The position numbers were made by a program, and so were the translations under genes. This document shows, one piece after another, positions 1 through 7,828 of a stretch of 49,294 bases of DNA; positions within the stretch are counted from its first letter, which is position 1, and each line of letters starts with the position of its first letter. Below the pieces are notes generated by a model. That model was not told where the DNA came from. It saw only the letters and a list, made by a program, of their open reading frames with translations, and ran no database searches. This DNA is from Bacilli bacterium. Lineage in GTDB: Bacteria; Bacillota_I; Bacilli_A; RF39; UBA660. The stretch lies in contig JAFURC010000014.1 in the NCBI GenBank assembly GCA_017472015.1, positions 1 to 49,294 of the forward strand, in the 5' to 3' direction.

Positions 1-1186
1 ATTTTTCATAGTTCTCTTCTCTTTGAGAACCTCCCATTAATTCACCAGCTCCTGGAACTTCTAAATCAACTGCTGCAACAGTTTTCCCATCTTCATTTAA
101 TTTCATATAAAAAGCTTTGATATCTTTTGGCCAATCAGTTATGAAAACTGGTCCATTAAAGTATTCTGTAATATATTTTTCATGTTCTTTAGCAATATCT
201 TCACCATATTCAGGCGCAAATTCCCATTTAACATCAGCTTCTTTTAATATTGTTATTACATCATGATGAGAAATTCTTGTAAAGTTACTATTTACTAATT
301 TATTAAGTTTTTCAAGTAAACCTTTTTCAACAAATTTATCAAAGAATTCCATTTCACTTTTAGCATGATCAAGGACATATTGAACAACAAATTTTAACAT
401 GTCTTCCATTAAATCCATATCACCATTTAAATCACAGAAAGCAACTTCTGGTTCAATCATCCAAAATTCACTAGCATGAGTTTTAGTATTTGAATTTTCG
501 GCTCTAAAAGTTGGACCAAAAGTATAGATTTTTTTATAAGCCATAGCAAATGTTTCGGCTTCAAGTTGTCCTGATACTGTTAAAGCAGCAGTTTTACCAA
601 AGAAGTCTTTTGAATAATCAACTACTCCTGATTTAGCAACTCTTTCTAAATCAAGGGTTGTTACTTGAAACATTTGACCTGCTCCTTCACAATCACTTGC
701 AGTAATTAAAGGGGCATGAAAATATACATATCCTCTTTCTTGGAAGTATGTATGAATTGCATTAGCAGCAATACTTCTAACACGAAAAACAGCATTGAAT
801 AAATTAGTTCTTGGTCTTAAATATGCTTGTTCACGCAAAAATTCTCTTGTATGTCTTTTAGGTTGAATTGGATATTCATCAGGACAATCTCCAACTAAAG
901 TAATATTTTTAACTTTAATTTCAAATTCTTGTCCTGCACCTTGAGATTCAATAACCATACCAACTACTTCTAAACTAGAACCTACTTTAATCTTCCCGAT
1001 ATCAATAAAGTTTTCTAAACTATTATCATATACTAATTGAATAGTTCCAAAACAAGTACCATCAGAAAAATCTATAAAACCAAATTCTTTTTGTTTACGA
1101 TGATTTCTAACCCATCCTTGTAAAGTAACTTCACTATCCATGTACTTTTTAACATCACTAACTATTTCTCTTACATCAATCGCCAT
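1..1186 (-). CDS. asnS: Asparaginyl-tRNA synthetase, 3' end outside the window
   Basis: Charges tRNA-Asn with asparagine in the cytoplasm. About 395 residues are visible and the C-terminus is cut by the window edge; the family is usually 430-465 residues. An N-terminal OB-fold anticodon-binding domain (about residues 15-110, with GWVRNHRKQKEFGF) leads into the class II catalytic core. Motif 2 is seen as FRAENSN followed by EFWMIEPE. The start is the ATG at 1186, preceded by AGGAGG. The gene stands alone behind its own promoter and a T-box leader with an Asn specifier codon, which supports AsnRS rather than the related AspRS or LysRS. Identification is firm. Confidence 0.96.
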   Translation of the reverse strand, partial: MAIDVREIVSDVKKYMDSEVTLQGWVRNHRKQKEFGFIDFSDGTCFGTIQLVYDNSLENFIDIGKIKVGSSLEVVGMVIESQGAGQEFEIKVKNITLVGDCPDEYPIQPKRHTREFLREQAYLRPRTNLFNAVFRVRSIAANAIHTYFQERGYVYFHAPLITASDCEGAGQMFQVTTLDLERVAKSGVVDYSKDFFGKTAALTVSGQLEAETFAMAYKKIYTFGPTFRAENSNTKTHASEFWMIEPEVAFCDLNGDMDLMEDMLKFVVQYVLDHAKSEMEFFDKFVEKGLLEKLNKLVNSNFTRISHHDVITILKEADVKWEFAPEYGEDIAKEHEKYITEYFNGPVFITDWPKDIKAFYMKLNEDGKTVAAVDLEVPGAGELMGGSQREENYEK

Positions 1187-1195
1187 AATCTCTCC

Positions 1196-1445
1196 TCCTA
1201 ATATTATAAATAAAAAGCATTGATTAAAGAGGCCACTACAAATATAGGACGGTACCACTCTTCTTACCAATGCTTGATATCTCTTTTTGATAACGGTAAA
1301 TTAACCGATATTTTCTACTACTAATTCAAAAATACATTCCGTGGTGTTATTCTTATATTCTTCCTATTAGTTTCCACCTACCACTAACTCTCTTTATGTC
1401 ACTAAATATAATACTTCTCCACATCAACATTTTAAATGTTAAACT
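1196..1445 (-). promoter_or_regulatory. T-box riboswitch, Asn specifier (asnS leader)
   Basis: The leader reads uncharged tRNA-Asn and controls transcription into asnS. On the minus strand a Stem I base GTGG/CCAC flanks an internal loop with AGAAGTA on the 5' side and GAATAACA on the 3' side. The specifier codon AAC (complement of 1346-1348) sits in that 3' side, followed by a purine. The conserved T-box core appears as GAGTGGTACCG near 1250-1262. AAGCATTG (about 1268-1275) pairs with CAATGCTT (about 1215-1222) ahead of a T-run and forms the likely terminator. Stem I, specifier and T-box core agree with one another, so the call is strong; exact helix limits were read by eye. Confidence 0.9.
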
Positions 1446-1446
1446 T

Positions 1447-1476
1447 ATTATACAATCAATTCTTTTTAATTGTCAA
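1447..1476 (-). promoter_or_regulatory. Promoter of the asnS T-box leader
   Basis: A consensus housekeeping-sigma promoter on the minus strand: TTGACA (1476-1471), an 18-base spacer, and TATAAT (1452-1447). Transcription would start near 1440, right at the 5' end of the T-box leader. Confidence 0.85.
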
Positions 1477-1491
1477 TGATTTTGAATTTTT

Positions 1492-1518
1492 TTATCCACA
1501 AAAATGTGAATAACTTTT
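1492..1518. repeat. 27-bp hairpin direct repeat, copy 1 (3' end of hipA-like gene)
   Basis: An exact 27-bp match to 2449-2475. It is a hairpin whose arms are TTATCCACA and TGTGAATAA around AAAA; each arm fits the DnaA-box consensus TTATNCACA. The repeat covers the first bases of the stop codon of the HipA-like gene. Unlike the copy after truA, it is not followed by a T-run on the minus strand (AAAAAAATTC follows), so it looks like a copied hairpin rather than a working minus-strand terminator. Confidence 0.8.
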
Positions 1519-2386
1519 AATCTATAGATTTCAATTTAGCATATATATCTTTTATAATATTATACCTATAATTAATGATACTTTTATAAAAATCTTTTCT
1601 AAATTTATTAATAGATTCAATATTATCAATAAAACTATTTATTTCATTAATATCTATATTATTAAATATTCGAAGAATCGCTTTATTACATTCTTCATTA
1701 TTCATACTTTTTAAGTAAGACATACAATTAATTTTTTTACCATTTTCTTTAATACATGAATGTGTATTTAATGCTAAATTTTTAAATTCATCTTCACCCA
1801 TATTCTCTATTTCAATATCATCTAAAATAGGATTTAAGCAAGAACCACAATCATAAATAGGAGAAAATTTAATTTCTTTAGTTTCCTTATTTAATAGAAA
1901 TCCCCAATTACCATTATGCCTATCAGTATTTCCAATAATACTATCTATGATAAACATATCATAAAATTTTTCTTTGGTTTCAAGTACATTAATTAAGTTT
2001 TTATTTTCACTAAGTACATCAATTATATCATTTAACTCACTATCAATTTTTTTATCTGGATTAGAACTTAAAGCCAAACTTTCAAATTCATATAAGATAT
2101 TTTTTTCATCTGTAAAATCTTCACATGCACATACTATTTTTTCTTTTTCATTAAATTTATAATAACCTAAAATTGTATTTTGAACTTGAAATCCAACTAT
2201 TTTAAATATATTACTTCCGATATATTCGGAAAAAGAATTATTTATATATGAAATATTTTTATTCTTCTCTCTTATTGGATCTGGAAATTTTACCAAATAT
2301 TTTTTATTATTATAAATCAATGTTTTCTTTTTTTCAGAACCTTTATAATTATTAAATTCCTCTTTGCAATTTGTAAAATCTATCAT
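1517..2386 (-). CDS. HipA/CtkA-like protein kinase, stand-alone
   Basis: A 289-residue protein with the C-terminal kinase fold of the HipA family. The N-terminal part has VKFPDP and SFSEYIGSNIFKIVG, as in the HipA nucleotide-binding lobe. The catalytic loop is GNTDRHNGNWGF (about residues 152-163), and the metal-binding DFG-equivalent is PIYDCGSCL (about 175-183). Full HipA toxins are about 440 residues; this length is closer to short CtkA-type kinases. No hipB-like partner lies beside it. The start follows AAGGTGAT, and a promoter lies at 2412-2440. The gene is bracketed by a 27-bp repeat that copies the truA terminator, which suggests it was acquired. Substrate unknown. Confidence 0.75.
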   Translation of the reverse strand: MIDFTNCKEEFNNYKGSEKKKTLIYNNKKYLVKFPDPIREKNKNISYINNSFSEYIGSNIFKIVGFQVQNTILGYYKFNEKEKIVCACEDFTDEKNILYEFESLALSSNPDKKIDSELNDIIDVLSENKNLINVLETKEKFYDMFIIDSIIGNTDRHNGNWGFLLNKETKEIKFSPIYDCGSCLNPILDDIEIENMGEDEFKNLALNTHSCIKENGKKINCMSYLKSMNNEECNKAILRIFNNIDINEINSFIDNIESINKFRKDFYKSIINYRYNIIKDIYAKLKSID

Positions 2387-2411
2387 AAAATCACCTTTTC
2401 ATTTCGAACTC

Positions 2412-2440
2412 ATAATATCATATTTTATTATATTTGGCAA
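2412..2440 (-). promoter_or_regulatory. Promoter of the HipA-like kinase gene
   Basis: TTGCCA (2440-2435), a 17-base spacer and TATTAT (2417-2412) on the minus strand. It lies directly after the truA terminator, so the kinase gene is transcribed independently of truA. Confidence 0.65.
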
Positions 2441-2476
2441 ATAAAAAATTATCCACAAAAATGTGAATAACTTTTT
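2441..2476 (-). terminator. truA terminator / 27-bp repeat copy 2 (2449-2475)
   Basis: On the minus strand the truA stop codon runs into a hairpin with arms GTTATTCACA and TGTGGATAAT around TTTT, followed by TTTTTTATTT: a proper intrinsic terminator. Positions 2449-2475 are identical to 1492-1518. Both arms match the DnaA-box consensus. Confidence 0.8.
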
Positions 2477-3206
2477 AATATATAACTTCTTTTAAATATA
2501 ATCCTTCTGGATGAGAGGTTCTAAAATGATTACTACGATTTTTACTTTCAAGAATTTCTAAAACACTTGATTCGTCTTTTCTATGAAGACCAATCTCAAT
2601 TAATAAACCAACCATATTTCTAATTTGATATTTAATAAAACCATTTCCTCTAAATGTAAACGTTACTATATTATCATTTACTTTAATTGAAGCATCATAT
2701 ATCTCTCTTACATAATTTTCTCTTTTATCTTTATTTGGAGTAAAGGCTTTAAAATCATGAACACCAATAAAATATTTAATAACCTTCTCGATTTTATTAA
2801 TATCTAATTCTCTATTAAACTGATAAATATAATTTCTATCACATGGATTATATTCTCCCATATTAAGTTTATATTCATATATTTTTTCTTTAACCATATA
2901 TCTTGCATGAAAATCATCTTCAATAAATTTAGTACTTATAACATGAATATCCTCAGGTAATAAACTATTTATAGCTCTTTTTAATTTATACTCAGTTATA
3001 TTAACATTTATATCAACATGACATACTTGATTTATGGCATGAACTCCTTTATCGGTTCTTCCACTTGCTATAATAAATGTATTTTGATCATTATTAATAT
3101 ATTTTAAAACATTCTCCATCTCTTCTTGAATAGTTCTGTAATCAGGTTGTCTTTCAAATCCATGAAAATTCGTCCCATCATAAGAAAAAGTAATCATTGC
3201 TCTCAT
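2475..3206 (-). CDS. truA: tRNA pseudouridine(38-40) synthase TruA
   Basis: Converts uridines 38, 39 and 40 in the anticodon stem-loop of tRNAs to pseudouridine. At 243 residues it has normal family length. The catalytic Asp is D52 in ASGRTDKGVHA. MITFSYDGTNFHGFERQ at the N-terminus and FRGNGFIKYQIRNMVG near residue 185 are typical TruA segments. The start is preceded by GAGGT. It is the last gene of the ECF block, as in many Firmicutes, three bases after the EcfT-like gene, and it ends in its own terminator. Confidence 0.97.
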   Translation of the reverse strand: MRAMITFSYDGTNFHGFERQPDYRTIQEEMENVLKYINNDQNTFIIASGRTDKGVHAINQVCHVDINVNITEYKLKRAINSLLPEDIHVISTKFIEDDFHARYMVKEKIYEYKLNMGEYNPCDRNYIYQFNRELDINKIEKVIKYFIGVHDFKAFTPNKDKRENYVREIYDASIKVNDNIVTFTFRGNGFIKYQIRNMVGLLIEIGLHRKDESSVLEILESKNRSNHFRTSHPEGLYLKEVIY

Positions 3207-3209
3207 ATA

Positions 3210-3902
3210 CTACCTCACAAAAATTGCTAATAGTAAAATTATAACATGAATTATTATAAAAATAAAATTCATTTTATCAAAAACATTTATTACATTATAT
3301 CTTTTATTTTTATAAAATCTTAAATAATTAACCCAAACATATTCTTCTAAATCATTTGTCGATTTATTATTTAAATTATCTTTTATTACTTTATAATAAT
3401 CACTATTTTTATTAATCTCATTTATCTTTTGATATTCTTCTATTACTTTTAAATTATTATTTTTAAATTCATCTATTTTTTTATTTCGTAATTCTTTAAA
3501 AGTATATTTTTTAATATTTCTTTTTTTAGATTTAATTATTTTTAATTTCTTTCGTTTAATATCTATAAAAACAATTAATAAATAATCTAAAAACATTAAT
3601 GATTTTATAATTATTTTTAATATATATAAAATATCAAAGTTTAAAAAATTTAAATCAAGAAAATGTAATAAAAGATAGGCAAATAAAATAATTCCTAAAA
3701 AATTACTTAAAAAGTTAATATATTTATTACTTGTTAAATGACTTGCAAGTTCATATATAAATACAAATATTATTGTTAATATTAAAACATTTTTAACAAA
3801 TATTAAACTTATACTTAAAAGTAGTAAAGAAATAACTAACAAAATGTTATTTAAATCTTCAAGGCATATAGAATCATGTTTCTTTTTTAGTTTCGCAAAC
3901 AT
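3210..3902 (-). CDS. Divergent EcfT-like membrane protein
   Basis: A 230-residue protein with hydrophobic segments at about residues 18-60 and 65-110, a long basic cytoplasmic stretch rich in Lys and Asn (about 115-195), and a last membrane helix (about 208-229). Its place between an ecfA pair and truA is the classic position of ecfT, the transmembrane scaffold of ECF vitamin transporters. The family-typical Ala-Arg-Gly coupling motifs are not visible; LRFY near residue 192 may be a remnant. It overlaps the upstream gene by 29 bases and is translationally coupled to it. The EcfT assignment rests mainly on synteny. Confidence 0.5.
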   Translation of the reverse strand: MFAKLKKKHDSICLEDLNNILLVISLLLLSISLIFVKNVLILTIIFVFIYELASHLTSNKYINFLSNFLGIILFAYLLLHFLDLNFLNFDILYILKIIIKSLMFLDYLLIVFIDIKRKKLKIIKSKKRNIKKYTFKELRNKKIDEFKNNNLKVIEEYQKINEINKNSDYYKVIKDNLNNKSTNDLEEYVWVNYLRFYKNKRYNVINVFDKMNFIFIIIHVIILLLAIFVR

Positions 3903-4689
3903 TTCGATACACTTCCTTTATTAAATCTTTTATATCTTTATGATTAGTTAATTTTTTTCCATAATTAAGGGCTATTTTATTAAATAAAATTAAATCTGGT
4001 AATTCAATTTTATTACTTTCTAATAAATTTAAATCTTTTAATACGGTATTAGTTGAATCACTGATTAAAATTTTATTATCTTTAAATATTATTAAATAAT
4101 TAGTTAATTCATATAAAATATTTATATCATCACTTATTATAATAATAGTTTTTAAATATCTTTTTTTTAAGTCAAGTAAAACTTTTTTTATATTATTTTT
4201 AGCTTCTTTTGATAAATATAAAAATGGCTCTTCAATGATAATAATATCAGGATTAGTAATTAAATTAAGGGCTATTTGAACTAATCTTTTCTCACTTTTA
4301 GATAAATCTTTTATTTCTTTTTCTAAATAACTTTCAGATAAGCCAACCATATTTAAAGATGCTATTACTTTTTTTATATAACTTTTTTCATTATTATTAA
4401 GTTTCCTTTTTACTAAATAAAATTCATCACGAACATTTTTAGTTAAAAAAGTATTAATATTAAGTTTATCTATATAAGATATTAAATTTTTTTCATAAAC
4501 TTGAAATAAATTAGAATCTATTTTAATAGTACCATGATAGTTTAAATCTTTAGTTAATAATTTAGAAATAACTTGGTTATTATCACCATATATTCCTGTT
4601 ATTTGATTTGATTTAATTTGTAAATTTAAATTTTTAATTAAATATTTATTATTTTCTTTTAAAGAAACATTTAAAAATTTTATTTCCAT
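3874..4689 (-). CDS. Degenerate EcfA-type ABC ATPase (second copy)
   Basis: A 271-residue protein with the overall plan of an energy-coupling-factor ATPase but with eroded catalytic motifs. The Walker A position reads GIYGDNNQVIS with no GK[S/T]. The signature reads LSKSE instead of LSGGQ. Walker B reads IIIIEEP with Glu where Asp is expected, and the switch-His position lies in IIIISDD with no His. Spacing between motifs is still that of an ABC domain. It overlaps the upstream ABC gene by 10 bases and the EcfT-like gene by 29, with GGAGG before the start. On these residues it should not hydrolyse ATP normally. Confidence 0.7.
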   Translation of the reverse strand: MEIKFLNVSLKENNKYLIKNLNLQIKSNQITGIYGDNNQVISKLLTKDLNYHGTIKIDSNLFQVYEKNLISYIDKLNINTFLTKNVRDEFYLVKRKLNNNEKSYIKKVIASLNMVGLSESYLEKEIKDLSKSEKRLVQIALNLITNPDIIIIEEPFLYLSKEAKNNIKKVLLDLKKRYLKTIIIISDDINILYELTNYLIIFKDNKILISDSTNTVLKDLNLLESNKIELPDLILFNKIALNYGKKLTNHKDIKDLIKEVYRNVCETKKET

Positions 4690-5471
4690 AAATCTTCCTC
4701 CAAATCTTCTATATTAAAATATATTTTATCAATTAAGTCATAAAATTTTAATTTTAAAGATAAATCAATTATAAATGGAATTTGAAGACCTATTTCATTT
4801 AAATAATTATCTTGTTCAAGTATTTCTAAAACACCTCCAGATGTTTCTATTTGAAAATTATTTAAAACATATACTATGTCACTATCATAAATAGTATCTA
4901 ATTTACTGGTTATATTTAAAATAGTTAAACCATCTTTATTTAATTCTTTTAGTTTTTTTAACATGAATTCTTGATCTATTTTATTCATTTCTAAAAAGAT
5001 ATCATCAAGAATTAAAACTTTAGGATCATGAATTAAAGCCAGAATAATTAAAAGTTTATTTTGTAAAGATTTATTTAAAGAATCTATTTTTTTATTTAAT
5101 AGATTTTCTATTTCAAAAAATTTACTTATTTTAATTATTTTTTTATTAATTTTATGTTCAGGATAACCTAAATTTAATAAAGGAAACGCGAGTTCATCTT
5201 TTACTTTTTTAAATAAAAATTGATTATTAAAGTCATTTGTTGCTACTCCAATTTTGGTAATATAGTTTAAAACATTTTGTTTATTTAAACTAATACCATC
5301 AAGTAAACACACATCATCTGTTGGTATAATTGCACATAAAATCTTAGTAAGCATGGTTTTCCCACTTTTATTAGGAGCAATGATACTAGTTATTTTATTT
5401 TTTTCAATTTCTAAATTAAAATCTTTAAAACTTTTGTAATTTAAATTATTAACACTTAATATAGATGGCAT
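4680..5471 (-). CDS. Degenerate EcfA-type ABC ATPase (first copy)
   Basis: A 263-residue ABC domain in the ecfA1 position. Walker A is APNKSGKT, which keeps the Lys-Thr but has lost the first Gly. The Q-loop Gln appears replaced (IGVATNDFNNQ). The signature reads LNKSL, Walker B reads VLILDDIF with Asp in place of the catalytic Glu, and the switch His is absent (ILNITSKLD). EcfA hallmarks such as LLDGISL and the Q-loop tail DELAFPLLNLGYPEHKI remain. GAGGTG precedes the start. With its partner it would form an ABC heterodimer with no canonical active site. Confidence 0.75.
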   Translation of the reverse strand: MPSILSVNNLNYKSFKDFNLEIEKNKITSIIAPNKSGKTMLTKILCAIIPTDDVCLLDGISLNKQNVLNYITKIGVATNDFNNQFLFKKVKDELAFPLLNLGYPEHKINKKIIKISKFFEIENLLNKKIDSLNKSLQNKLLIILALIHDPKVLILDDIFLEMNKIDQEFMLKKLKELNKDGLTILNITSKLDTIYDSDIVYVLNNFQIETSGGVLEILEQDNYLNEIGLQIPFIIDLSLKLKFYDLIDKIYFNIEDLEEDLWK

Positions 5472-5509
5472 AAATTCACCTCTTTAATATAATTATATAG
5501 ATATTTTTC

Positions 5510-5540
5510 TAAAAAAGTAGATTAATTGACATTAATCTAC
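5510..5540 (-). terminator. Intrinsic terminator overlapping a stop codon
   Basis: GTAGATTAAT / ATTAATCTAC, a perfect 10-bp stem around a 4-base loop (5517-5540), followed on the minus strand by TTTTTTAG. The stop codon (5532-5534) and the last codons of the thioredoxin-like gene form the stem. Confidence 0.85.
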
Positions 5541-6080
5541 ATAACTATTTAAAACTTGTTTTATTTGATCATAACTTGTATATGATTCAGTTATTTGACC
5601 ATCTTTAACTTTAATTAAAGTTGGAACAGTTAGTTTTAATTCACTAGCATTATTACTTATGTTAATAGTATCAGATTTACAAATGTTGTTTCTGCTATTT
5701 GATAAATCTAATTTATATAAAGGTAATTTAGTTTTAGAATTATTATATCCTTCTAAAATACTATCATATAGACTAACTGTTTCTTCTTTTAGTTCATAAG
5801 CAAGAACAAAGTATTCAGAATCACTTCTATTAAGTACTGAACCACATAGGATCTTTGTAGATTGAATTTCGGCTTTATAGACAATGTCATTTTTTCTTGT
5901 AAAGAAATTCCATTCACCAGTTTTAATTTTTGTAAAAGCAAACATTAATAAAACAAAACCAATTACACATCCGGCAATTATTAAACCACTTTTTAAACTT
6001 GCACTTGAATCACTTTCACGAAATTCACGCATTTCTCTTTTTTCTTTTTCTAATCTTTTTTTGTATTCTTTCTTTTTCAT
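5532..6080 (-). CDS. Membrane-anchored thioredoxin-like protein lacking CxxC
   Basis: A 182-residue protein: a strongly charged cytoplasmic N-terminus (residues 1-30), one membrane helix (about 31-51), then an extracytoplasmic domain. The domain follows the thioredoxin order: a strand (EYFVLAYE), a strand with LPLYKLDLS, the cis-Pro segment LTVPTLIKVKDGQI, and a C-terminal helix. The CxxC pair at the start of helix 1 is missing; only two cysteines, in ILCGS and NICKS, are seen outside the membrane segment. It may therefore bind or scaffold rather than act as an oxidoreductase. It is the last gene of the cysS-to-sigH run. The fold assignment is inferred from pattern. Confidence 0.55.
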   Translation of the reverse strand: MKKKEYKKRLEKEKREMREFRESDSSASLKSGLIIAGCVIGFVLLMFAFTKIKTGEWNFFTRKNDIVYKAEIQSTKILCGSVLNRSDSEYFVLAYELKEETVSLYDSILEGYNNSKTKLPLYKLDLSNSRNNICKSDTINISNNASELKLTVPTLIKVKDGQITESYTSYDQIKQVLNSYVD

Positions 6081-6102
6081 CTCTTAACCTCACAAACAAA
6101 TT

Positions 6103-6732
6103 TTAACATAAATCATAGGAAAAATAAAGATTTTTACTTATTTTAGACAAATACTCTTTTTTAGCAAATCTTAAGTATTTAGAAATATCTCTTTTATCAA
6201 TTCGAGCAAACTCTGATATTTGATCAAGAGAAAATCCATTAACTCGAAGTTCATATACTAATGCTACTTCAAATGGAAGGGAATTAATAAAGTGAATATA
6301 TTCAATTTGATTTTCATCAATTATTAAAGATTTCAAAGGATCAAGAGACATTTGATTCGGAAATACATCAAGTAATGTTGCTTCAGTTCCAGGAATTGTT
6401 TTATCATATGAAATTGCTTCATTCAATGCTAATTTTCTTTTTGTTTTTTGATTTCTTATTTCCGTATTTAATTTATTTTTTATACAATGAACGAGATATG
6501 TATAAAATAAAGTATCTTGATTATTACTATAAGATTTAATTGCATCAATCAAACCAATACTAGCAACTTGAATTAAATCTTCTATTTCATAGCCAATTTC
6601 TTTTCCCTGTTTTTTATATTTTTTACAAATTCCTATAATCATAGGTTTATATTTTTCAAGCAAAATTTCATAATAATCATCATTTTCTTTAATCATATAT
6701 AAAATTTCATTATCATCGAGTTCTCTATACAT
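6103..6732 (-). CDS. sigH: Sigma-70 family factor, SigH-like
   Basis: A 209-residue RNA polymerase sigma factor. Region 2 covers about residues 20-85, with GICKKYKK, DLIQVASIGLIDAIKSY and TLFYTYLVHCIKNKLNTEIR. Region 4 is a C-terminal helix-turn-helix (LPFEVALVYELRVNGFSLDQISEFARIDKRDISKYLRFAKKEYL). The position directly after mrnC-rlmB is that of sigH in Bacilli, where it drives stationary-phase, competence or sporulation genes. yacP, which usually lies between rlmB and sigH, is missing, and the usual downstream rpmG-secE-nusG genes are not here. The start follows AGGT with short spacing. Confidence 0.85.
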   Translation of the reverse strand: MYRELDDNEILYMIKENDDYYEILLEKYKPMIIGICKKYKKQGKEIGYEIEDLIQVASIGLIDAIKSYSNNQDTLFYTYLVHCIKNKLNTEIRNQKTKRKLALNEAISYDKTIPGTEATLLDVFPNQMSLDPLKSLIIDENQIEYIHFINSLPFEVALVYELRVNGFSLDQISEFARIDKRDISKYLRFAKKEYLSKISKNLYFSYDLC

Positions 6733-6737
6733 TATAC

Positions 6738-7436
6738 CTACTTTCTAATTAATTCGTATATCATGATTCCAGCCGCAACGGAAGCATTTAAACTATTAAT
6801 TTTACCATTCATAGGAATTTTAACTACATAGTCACATGCTTCTTTTACAAGTCGACTCATTCCAAAACCTTCACTTCCAATTATTAAAACTGACTTATCT
6901 GGATATGAAACAGTTTGATAATCAACTCCATCCATATCAGTTCCTATAATCCAAAATCCTTCTTGTTTTAAGGTTTTAATTGTTTGACTAAGGTTTACAA
7001 CTTGACAAATTTTGACATTATAAAGGGCTCCAACACTGGTTTTCATGACAGTTTCATTGACACTTACACTACGATTTTTTGGTAAAATTATCCCATCAAT
7101 CCCTGCAGCTTCCGCGGTTCTTATAATTGCTCCTAAATTATGAGGATCTTCTAAATGATCAAGAATTAATAAACGACACTTACCATCTTTAATTAAATCA
7201 TCAAGTTCTACGTAGTTAAATTCCTCTACTTCCATTATTATACCTTGATGATTATTTTTTGCAAGTTTATCCAATTCCCATTTTTCTTTATAAATTATTT
7301 TTAAATTCCATTTTTCTACTAAGGACAAAATGTCTAATTCATTAAAGTTTTTACTGCAAATTACCCTTTTTATCTTATTTTTCATTGAAAAATTTTTTAA
7401 AATTTCTTTAACATTATTACGACCACTAACTATCAT
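6738..7436 (-). CDS. rlmB: 23S rRNA (guanosine-2'-O)-methyltransferase RlmB
   Basis: A SpoU-family (SPOUT) methyltransferase that methylates G2251 of 23S rRNA. At 232 residues it carries the substrate-binding N-domain (about 1-70). The SpoU knot motifs follow: LDHLEDPHNLGAIIRTAEAAG, LIIGSEGFGMS, and KIPMNGKINSLNASVAAGI at the C-terminus. It sits 16 bases after mrnC. No good ribosome-binding site is visible before the ATG, so translation is probably coupled to mrnC. Confidence 0.95.
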   Translation of the reverse strand: MIVSGRNNVKEILKNFSMKNKIKRVICSKNFNELDILSLVEKWNLKIIYKEKWELDKLAKNNHQGIIMEVEEFNYVELDDLIKDGKCRLLILDHLEDPHNLGAIIRTAEAAGIDGIILPKNRSVSVNETVMKTSVGALYNVKICQVVNLSQTIKTLKQEGFWIIGTDMDGVDYQTVSYPDKSVLIIGSEGFGMSRLVKEACDYVVKIPMNGKINSLNASVAAGIMIYELIRK

Positions 7437-7452
7437 ATATCAAAAAAAAGAT

Positions 7453-7827
7453 TTAATCAGTAAATATTTTACTAATTATTTCTTCTATCCTTTCTGTATT
7501 TTCTTGAAGTTTTAAATAACCAAATAATGCTTCAAAAGAAGTTGCTTCTTTATAAGTTATAATGTCACAACTTTTAGGATGCGAATTACACTTAGCATTA
7601 CGGGCTCTTTTAATAACTTCTAATTCACTTTCCGTGAATACCCCTTCATCTTTTAATTTTTTTAATATTGTTGCTTGACTTTTAGCACTTACATAAGAAA
7701 GAGATTCTTCTTGTAAAGTTTTAACATGGTTATATCCTTTTTTTATTAAATAAAGTCTTACATAATTTTCATAGACAGTATCACCTAAATATGCAAGTAC
7801 TAAACTATTTACTTCTAAAACATTCAT
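7453..7827 (-). CDS. mrnC: Mini-ribonuclease III
   Basis: A short RNase III-type nuclease without a double-strand RNA-binding domain, which matures 23S rRNA ends in Bacilli. It has about 124 residues from the chosen ATG at 7827 (MNVLEVNSLVLAYLGD). The active-site Asp lies in LAYLGDTVYE, and further family segments are VSAKSQA, RNAKCNSHPKS and ATSFEALFGYL. An in-frame ATG at 7836 and one at 7857 would overlap the upstream protease gene. I chose 7827 because the family domain begins there and the gene then abuts the upstream stop. Confidence 0.93.
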   Translation of the reverse strand: MNVLEVNSLVLAYLGDTVYENYVRLYLIKKGYNHVKTLQEESLSYVSAKSQATILKKLKDEGVFTESELEVIKRARNAKCNSHPKSCDIITYKEATSFEALFGYLKLQENTERIEEIISKIFTD

Positions 7828-7828
7828 C

